Source of the DNA: an uncultured bacterium
GTDB lineage: Bacteria; Bacillota; Clostridia; Lachnospirales; Lachnospiraceae
Assembly: GCA_905214855.1 (NCBI GenBank)
Contig: CAJMNU010000004.1
Coordinates: 1 to 36,391 of the forward strand
Length of the DNA stretch: 36,391 bases
Direction of reading: 5' to 3'
In this document: positions 31,893 through 36,391 of the stretch, one piece after another
Position numbering within the stretch: position 1 is the first letter of the stretch
How the letters are laid out: the number at the start of each line of letters is the position of its first letter
The notes under the pieces: generated by a model
What the model saw: only the letters and a program-made list of their open reading frames with translations
Databases searched by the model: none
What the model was told of the DNA's origin: nothing
Made by a program: the position numbers and the translations under genes

Positions 31893-33209
31893 ATGGATTT
31901 TAACAAAATCAAAGAAGCTGCTGCTCAATATGAAAAAGACATGACACAGTTTTTACGTGATCTGGTCCGTATTCCGGGAGAAAGTGCCGGTGAAGAAGGA
32001 CACATCAACCGAATCGCAGAAGAGATGAGAAAAGTTGGTTTTGACAAAGTTGAGATCGACCCGATGGGCAATGTCCTTGGCTATATGGGAAGTGGAGAAA
32101 CTCTGATCGGCTTTGACGCACATATTGATACTGTTGGTATCGGAAACATCAAAAACTGGGAATTCGACCCATATGAGGGATTTGAGACAGAGACAGAGAT
32201 CGGTGGTCGTGGAACTTCCGATCAGTTAGGTGGTATTGTATCATCTGTATATGGTGCAAAGATCATGAAAGATCTTGGCCTTTTAAATGACAAATACACC
32301 GTTTTAGTAACTGGTACTGTTCAGGAAGAAGACTGTGATGGTCTGTGCTGGCAGTATATCATCAATGAAGATAAAGTACGTCCGGAATTTGTTGTATCCA
32401 CAGAGCCAACCGATGGCGGTATCTACCGTGGTCAGAGAGGTCGTATGGAGATCCGTGTAGATGTAAAAGGCGTTTCCTGTCATGGCTCTGCACCAGAAAG
32501 AGGAGACAATGCGATCTATAAGATGGCAGATATTCTTCAGGATGTGCGTTCCCTGAATGAAAATGATGCAGCTGACACAACCGAGATCAAGGGTCTTGTC
32601 AAGATGCTGGATGCCAAATACAACAAAGATTGGGAAGAGGCTAATTTCTTAGGACGTGGAACAGTAACCGTATCCGAGATCTTCTTCACATCCCCAAGCC
32701 GCTGTGCTGTTGCTGATTCCTGTTCTGTTTCTCTGGACCGCCGTATGACAGCCGGAGAGACTTGGGAAAGCTGTCTGGATGAGATCCGTGCATTGCCTTC
32801 TGTAAAGAAATATGGTGAAGATGTCAAAGTATCTATGTATGAATATGCCCGTCCATCCTATAAGGGACTGGTATACCCGATCGAGTGCTACTTCCCAACA
32901 TGGGTCATCCCGAAAGATCATGCCGTAACAAAGGCGCTGGAAGACGCTTACATCAACCTGTATGGTGAGACACGTTCCGGAGCTTCTGTGACAGATGCGA
33001 TGAGAAAAGCCCGTCCTTTAACTGACAAATGGACATTCTCCACAAATGGTGTTTCCATCATGGGACGCAACGGCATTCCTTGCATCGGTTTTGGACCTGG
33101 CGCTGAGGCTCAGGCACATGCACCAAATGAAAAGACATGGAAAGAAGATCTGGTAAAATGTGCCGCTGTATACGCAGCACTTCCAACCATCTATTGCGAA
33201 AACAAGTAA
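31893..33209 (+). CDS. ygeY: YgeY family M20 hydrolase
   Basis: The 438-residue M20-type metallohydrolase shows [13 protein letters not shown] (first metal His-x-Asp), [13 protein letters not shown] (bridging Asp), [12 protein letters not shown] (catalytic Glu pair), [24 protein letters not shown] in the lid domain, and the C-terminal [15 protein letters not shown] metal His. The family is tagged as selenium-metabolism linked. It should cleave an amide or ureido bond in an intermediate between the opened purine and diaminopropionate. ATG 31893 follows GGAGGGAG. It is followed by ygeW after a duplicated spacer. Confidence 0.95.
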   Translation: MDFNKIKEAAAQYEKDMTQFLRDLVRIPGESAGEEGHINRIAEEMRKVGFDKVEIDPMGNVLGYMGSGETLIGFDAHIDTVGIGNIKNWEFDPYEGFETETEIGGRGTSDQLGGIVSSVYGAKIMKDLGLLNDKYTVLVTGTVQEEDCDGLCWQYIINEDKVRPEFVVSTEPTDGGIYRGQRGRMEIRVDVKGVSCHGSAPERGDNAIYKMADILQDVRSLNENDAADTTEIKGLVKMLDAKYNKDWEEANFLGRGTVTVSEIFFTSPSRCAVADSCSVSLDRRMTAGETWESCLDEIRALPSVKKYGEDVKVSMYEYARPSYKGLVYPIECYFPTWVIPKDHAVTKALEDAYINLYGETRSGASVTDAMRKARPLTDKWTFSTNGVSIMGRNGIPCIGFGPGAEAQAHAPNEKTWKEDLVKCAAVYAALPTIYCENK

Positions 33210-33243
33210 ATTGATAAATCTTTTATGAATTGATAAATCTTTT
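33209..33243. repeat. 16-bp direct repeat between ygeY and ygeW
   Basis: AATTGATAAATCTTTT occurs at 33209-33224 and again at 33228-33243, a period of 19. TTGCGAAAA copies flank it on both sides. It looks like a small tandem duplication. Confidence 0.85.
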
Positions 33244-33265
33244 GCGAAAAGAAAGGATCATAATT

Positions 33266-34459
33266 ATGAAAACATTACAGGATTATATTGATAAATTAAA
33301 TGCTTTAAACTTTAAAGAGATGTATAACAACGACTTTTTCCTGACATGGGAAAAAACAGACGATGAACTTGAGGCAGTGTGGACTCTAGCGGATGCTCTG
33401 CGCTTTATGCGTGAAAACAACATTTCCACCAAAGTATTTGAGAGTGGACTTGGAATTTCCCTGTTCCGTGACAATTCTACCCGTACCCGTTTTTCTTTCG
33501 CATCTGCCTGCAACCTGTTAGGACTGGAAGTACAGGATCTGGACGAGGGAAAATCTCAGATCGCACATGGAGAAACTGTCCGTGAGACAGCAAACATGAT
33601 CTCTTTCATGGCTGATGTCATCGGTATCCGTGATGATATGTACATCGGAAAAGGAAACGCTTACATGCATCAGGTATCTGAAGCCGTACAGGAAGGGCAT
33701 AAGGATGGTATTTTAGAGCAGAGACCAACTCTCGTAAACTTACAGTGTGATATCGATCACCCAACCCAGTGTATGGCAGATATGCTACACATCATTCATG
33801 AGTTCGGCGGTATTGAAAATCTGAAAGGTAAAAAACTGGCAATGACTTGGGCATACTCTCCTTCTTACGGAAAACCACTTTCCGTTCCACAGGGTGTGAT
33901 CGGCCTGATGACACGTATGGGTATGGATATTGTTCTGGCTCATCCAGAAGGCTATGAAGTGATGCCTGAAGTAGAAGAAGTGGCAAAAAAGAATGCTGAA
34001 AAATCTGGTGGTTCTTTCACAAAGACCAACAATATGGCTGAGGCATTTAAAGATGCTGATATCGTATATCCAAAGAGCTGGGCACCATTTGCTGCCATGG
34101 AAAAACGTACCAATCTCTATGCAGAAGGCGATCAGGAAGGTATCAAAGCTCTTGAAAAAGAACTGCTTGCACAGAACGCAGAACACAAAGATTGGGCTTG
34201 TACAGAAGAACTGATGAAAACGACAAAAGACGGAAAAGCCCTGTATCTGCACTGCCTGCCAGCTGATATCACAGGAGTCAGCTGTGAGACCGGAGAAGTA
34301 GATGCAAGCGTATTTGACCGTTACCGCACACCGCTTTACAAAGAGGCAAGTTACAAACCATATGTCATTGCTGCCATGATCTTACTTAGCAAATTTGAAG
34401 ATCCTGCTGCTCTTCTGAAAAAACTGGAAGAAAAGGGAACTCCAAGAATCTTCAAATAA
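33266..34459 (+). CDS. ygeW: Knotted carbamoyltransferase YgeW
   Basis: The 397-residue protein has the carbamoyl-phosphate site FRDNSTRTRFSFASACN (S-T-R-T-R), GETVRETANMISFMADVIGIR, LQCDIDHPTQCMADMLH (H-P-x-Q) and LYLHCLPADITGVSCETGEVD (HCLP), all typical of aspartate/ornithine transcarbamylases, plus the extra C-terminal part of the YgeW family. In a degradative setting it would run phosphorolytically, giving carbamoyl phosphate for ArcC and hence ATP. ATG 33266 follows AAAGGATC; an upstream in-frame ATG lacks a ribosome site. The next gene, ridA, is 206 bases downstream. Confidence 0.95.
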   Translation: MKTLQDYIDKLNALNFKEMYNNDFFLTWEKTDDELEAVWTLADALRFMRENNISTKVFESGLGISLFRDNSTRTRFSFASACNLLGLEVQDLDEGKSQIAHGETVRETANMISFMADVIGIRDDMYIGKGNAYMHQVSEAVQEGHKDGILEQRPTLVNLQCDIDHPTQCMADMLHIIHEFGGIENLKGKKLAMTWAYSPSYGKPLSVPQGVIGLMTRMGMDIVLAHPEGYEVMPEVEEVAKKNAEKSGGSFTKTNNMAEAFKDADIVYPKSWAPFAAMEKRTNLYAEGDQEGIKALEKELLAQNAEHKDWACTEELMKTTKDGKALYLHCLPADITGVSCETGEVDASVFDRYRTPLYKEASYKPYVIAAMILLSKFEDPAALLKKLEEKGTPRIFK

Positions 34460-34530
34460 TCAAAGTACATAGAAAAAACAGCTAACTAACCGACAAATTT
34501 TATATTGCAGTTCAGTGTTTTGATTTTCTG

Positions 34531-34559
34531 TTGCGGTTTTTAAGAAAAACCATTACAAT
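34531..34559 (+). promoter_or_regulatory. Internal promoter before ridA-arcC
   Basis: TTGCGG (34531-34536), a 17-base spacer and TACAAT (34554-34559). It would let ridA, arcC and the permease be transcribed separately from ygeW. Confidence 0.5.
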
Positions 34560-34574
34560 AGAAACGCACTGTAA

Positions 34575-34634
34575 CCCTATCTATCAGGGATGCTGAGTAT
34601 GTGAATGCTATTTCTACATCTTGCATCCCTTTTT
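34575..34634 (+). terminator. Terminator-like hairpin in the ridA leader (possible attenuator)
   Basis: AGGGATGC (34586-34593) pairs with GCATCCCT (34623-34630), followed by TTTT; ATGT/ACAT can pair inside the loop. The AGGG of the left arm can instead pair with CCCT (34575-34578). It lies between the 34531 promoter and the ridA ribosome site, so it may be a plain terminator for ygeW or a regulated attenuator. Confidence 0.5.
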
Positions 34635-34665
34635 GTATCAAAAAACTTATGAAGGAGTGATATTT

Positions 34666-35046
34666 ATGACATTACAATATATCAATACACCGGATGCTCC
34701 GGCAGCAATCGGACCTTATTCTCAGGCAATCATCCACAATGGCGTTATGTTTGCCTCCGGTCAGATCCCGCTTGACCCAAAAACAGGTGAGATCGTAGGA
34801 AATACGATCGAAGAACAGACAGAGCAGGTTATGAAAAACATCGCTGCGATCTTAAAAGCAGCAAATGCAGAGTTCACTGATGTCATCAAAACAACTTGTT
34901 TTCTGGCTGACATGAAAGACTTTGCAGCTTTCAACCAGATCTATGGAACTTATTTTACCGGAAAGCCTGCACGTTCCTGTGTAGCTGTAAAAGATCTTCC
35001 AAAGGGTGTTCTCTGTGAGGTAGAAACCATTACTGCTGTAAAATAG
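34666..35046 (+). CDS. ridA: RidA family enamine/imine deaminase
   Basis: The 126-residue YjgF/YER057c/UK114 protein has the whole family pattern: NTPDAPAAIGPYSQAI at the N terminus, FASGQIPLDPKTGEIV, IAAILKAANAEFTDVIKTTCFLADM, and the C-terminal ARSCVAVKDLPKGVLCEVE with the Arg that binds the substrate carboxylate. RidA hydrolyses reactive 2-aminoacrylate-type enamines. YgeX makes such an intermediate from diaminopropionate, so RidA here fits a detoxifying and product-forming role. ATG 34666 follows GAAGGAG. Confidence 0.96.
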   Translation: MTLQYINTPDAPAAIGPYSQAIIHNGVMFASGQIPLDPKTGEIVGNTIEEQTEQVMKNIAAILKAANAEFTDVIKTTCFLADMKDFAAFNQIYGTYFTGKPARSCVAVKDLPKGVLCEVETITAVK

Positions 35047-35057
35047 CAGTTTAGACA

Positions 35058-35080
35058 GGTGTACGGGCATTCCCCACACC
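35058..35080 (+). other. Intercistronic hairpin ridA-arcC
   Basis: GGTGT (35058-35062) pairs with ACACC (35076-35080) and GGG with CCC inside, around a CATT loop. No T run follows. It may be a stability or processing structure. Confidence 0.4.
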
Positions 35081-35116
35081 ATATTTATATAGCAAAAAAA
35101 CTTGGAGGGGTTACAA

Positions 35117-36064
35117 GTGAACAAGAAAAAACGTATTGTCATTGCTCTTGGGGGCAATGCTTTAGGAAACACACTGCCTGAGCAGATGAAGGCAGTCAAG
35201 CACACGGCAAAAGCAATTGTCGACCTGATCGAAGAGGGCTGTGAAGTTGTGGTAGCACACGGCAACGGTCCTCAGGTCGGCATGATCAATAATGCCATGG
35301 CTGCATTGAGCCGTGAAGATGCCAATCAGCCAAACACTCCTCTCTCTGTCTGTGTTGCTATGAGTCAGGCATATATTGGGTATGACTTACAGAACGCATT
35401 GAGAGAGGAACTTTACAACAGGGAGATCTACGACATCCCAGTTGCGACCATGATCACACAGATCCGTGTGGATGAAAATGATCCTGCATTTCAAAAGCCG
35501 TCTAAACCAATCGGACATTTTATGACAGAAGAACAGGCGAAACTGGCAGCTGAGAAATATGGATATATCATGCGGGAAGATTCCGGTCGGGGATACCGCC
35601 GTGTTGTCGCTTCCCCACAGCCTGCGGAAATCATTGAGATCGGGGCGATCCGTTCCCTTGTAGATTCCGGTCAGCTTGTCATCGCATGCGGAGGCGGCGG
35701 GATCCCTGTAACACGTCAGGGAAATCATTTAAAAGGCGCTAGTGCGGTCATAGACAAAGATTTTGCTAGCTGTCTTCTTGCTGAACAGCTTGATGCTGAC
35801 TATCTGATCATCCTGACAGCAGTCGAAAAAGTAGCGATCCACTTCGGAAAGCCGGAAGAAAAATGGTTGGACAGCCTGACAGTAGAGCAGGCTGAAAAAT
35901 ACATAGAAGAAGGACAATTTGCTCCCGGTTCCATGCTTCCGAAAGTACAGGCAGCTGTCAAATTTGCACGATCCAAATCTGGCCGCAATGCATTGATAAC
36001 ATTGTTGGAAAAAGCACGGGACGGTATTCAGGGCAATACAGGAACCCGTATCTACCAGAAATAG
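35117..36064 (+). CDS. arcC: Carbamate kinase
   Basis: The 315-residue amino-acid-kinase-fold protein begins with MNKKKRIVIALGGNALG and shows VVVAHGNGPQVGMINN, REDSGRGYRRVVASP (the carbamate kinase signature), VIACGGGGIPV and SAVIDKDFASCLLAEQL. It transfers phosphate from carbamoyl phosphate to ADP, giving ATP, ammonia and CO2. Together with YgeW it would be an ATP-yielding end of purine breakdown. The start is read as GTG 35117, with GGAGGGG 6 bases before it; a TTG at 35102 overlaps that site and is unlikely. Confidence 0.96.
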   Translation: MNKKKRIVIALGGNALGNTLPEQMKAVKHTAKAIVDLIEEGCEVVVAHGNGPQVGMINNAMAALSREDANQPNTPLSVCVAMSQAYIGYDLQNALREELYNREIYDIPVATMITQIRVDENDPAFQKPSKPIGHFMTEEQAKLAAEKYGYIMREDSGRGYRRVVASPQPAEIIEIGAIRSLVDSGQLVIACGGGGIPVTRQGNHLKGASAVIDKDFASCLLAEQLDADYLIILTAVEKVAIHFGKPEEKWLDSLTVEQAEKYIEEGQFAPGSMLPKVQAAVKFARSKSGRNALITLLEKARDGIQGNTGTRIYQK

Positions 36065-36106
36065 ATCATAGATCAATAACACTTGATTAAGGAGGTTCCT
36101 TAAACC

Positions 36107-36391
36107 ATGAAAACACAATCAAATGCCTCTGTCTTTGAATTGAACGGAATTCCCAAATTCGGACAGGCTCTTCCTCTGGCACTTCAGCATGTAGTCGCAA
36201 TGATCGTTGGATGTGTCACCCCTGCTATCATCATTTCCGGTGTAGCAGGTGTATCGGAAGCAGACAAGATCCTTTTAATCCAGACTTCTCTTGTCGCATC
36301 CGCACTATCTACCATTTTACAGCTCTTTCCTATCAAGATCGGAAATTTCCGTCTCGGATCCGGTCTTCCCGTCATCATGGGTGTCAGTTTT
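36107..36391 (+). CDS. Purine permease (NCS2 nucleobase:cation symporter), 5' part
   Basis: The first 95 codons of a gene that runs off the right edge. After a short polar start, the sequence reads FGQALPLALQHVVAMIVGCVTPAIIISG, the hallmark first helix of NCS2 xanthine/uracil permeases with the conserved Q-H motif, then a second hydrophobic segment and GSGLPVIMGVSF. It would import xanthine, urate or uracil by cation symport. AAGGAGG precedes the ATG. Being last in the plus arm, after arcC, it is the likely substrate importer for the locus; xanthine or urate is more likely than uracil from context only. Confidence 0.9.
   Translation, partial: MKTQSNASVFELNGIPKFGQALPLALQHVVAMIVGCVTPAIIISGVAGVSEADKILLIQTSLVASALSTILQLFPIKIGNFRLGSGLPVIMGVSF

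Overview
The window looks like a low-GC Firmicutes chromosome, most likely a gut Lachnospiraceae-type Clostridium. This is inferred from the AT-rich spacers, strong AGGAGG ribosome sites, a CwlD-type amidase, MecA, a Spo0A-type DNA-binding domain and an anaerobic selenium/purine gene cluster. No rRNA, tRNA or CRISPR array was seen.

Left part (1-2393): the 5' part of a Sua5/TsaC gene on the minus strand, then asnA and a YhcH-family gene on the plus strand, closed by a strong hairpin.

Split-gene element (2394-7271): a CwlD-like cell-wall amidase gene on the minus strand is cut in two. Its 3' part lies at 2394-2943 and its 5' part at 7120-7271. Between them is a 4,176-bp element bounded by the 5-bp core TGCCC. 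It carries a large serine recombinase, a stand-alone Spo0A C-terminal DNA-binding domain protein, two XRE-type regulators and two very small ORFs. Joining the halves at the core gives an exact in-frame 702-nt gene (233 aa) with the canonical motif VVVLDAGHGGSDPGKVG. The layout resembles the skin element of sigK. The Spo0A-type cargo suggests, as inference, that excision is tied to sporulation. This is the most interesting feature of the window.

Middle (7385-14388): an extracytoplasmic pair (a metallophosphoesterase lipoprotein and a GH18 glycosidase), then an operon with a Ser/Thr kinase fused to a P-loop ATPase-like domain, a second ParA-like protein and a small protein. The kinase has no usable start codon in frame: its well-placed ATG is followed directly by TAA. 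Next is mecA on the plus strand.

Right part (14446-36391): a large divergent selenium/purine locus. The minus-strand arm, in transcription order, is ssnA, ygfK, a DUF3343 gene, the selenium-dependent xanthine dehydrogenase, the hydantoinase, selD, a GNAT gene, yedF, yqeB, a class-V aminotransferase, yqeC and ygfJ/mocA. The plus-strand arm is a YheO-type regulator, ygeX, ygeY, ygeW, ridA, arcC and the start of a purine permease. Together they would import purines, oxidise and open the rings using a selenium-containing molybdenum hydroxylase, release ammonia, pyruvate and carbamoyl groups, and recover ATP through YgeW/ArcC. Selenium supply and cofactor maturation are encoded in the same transcription unit.
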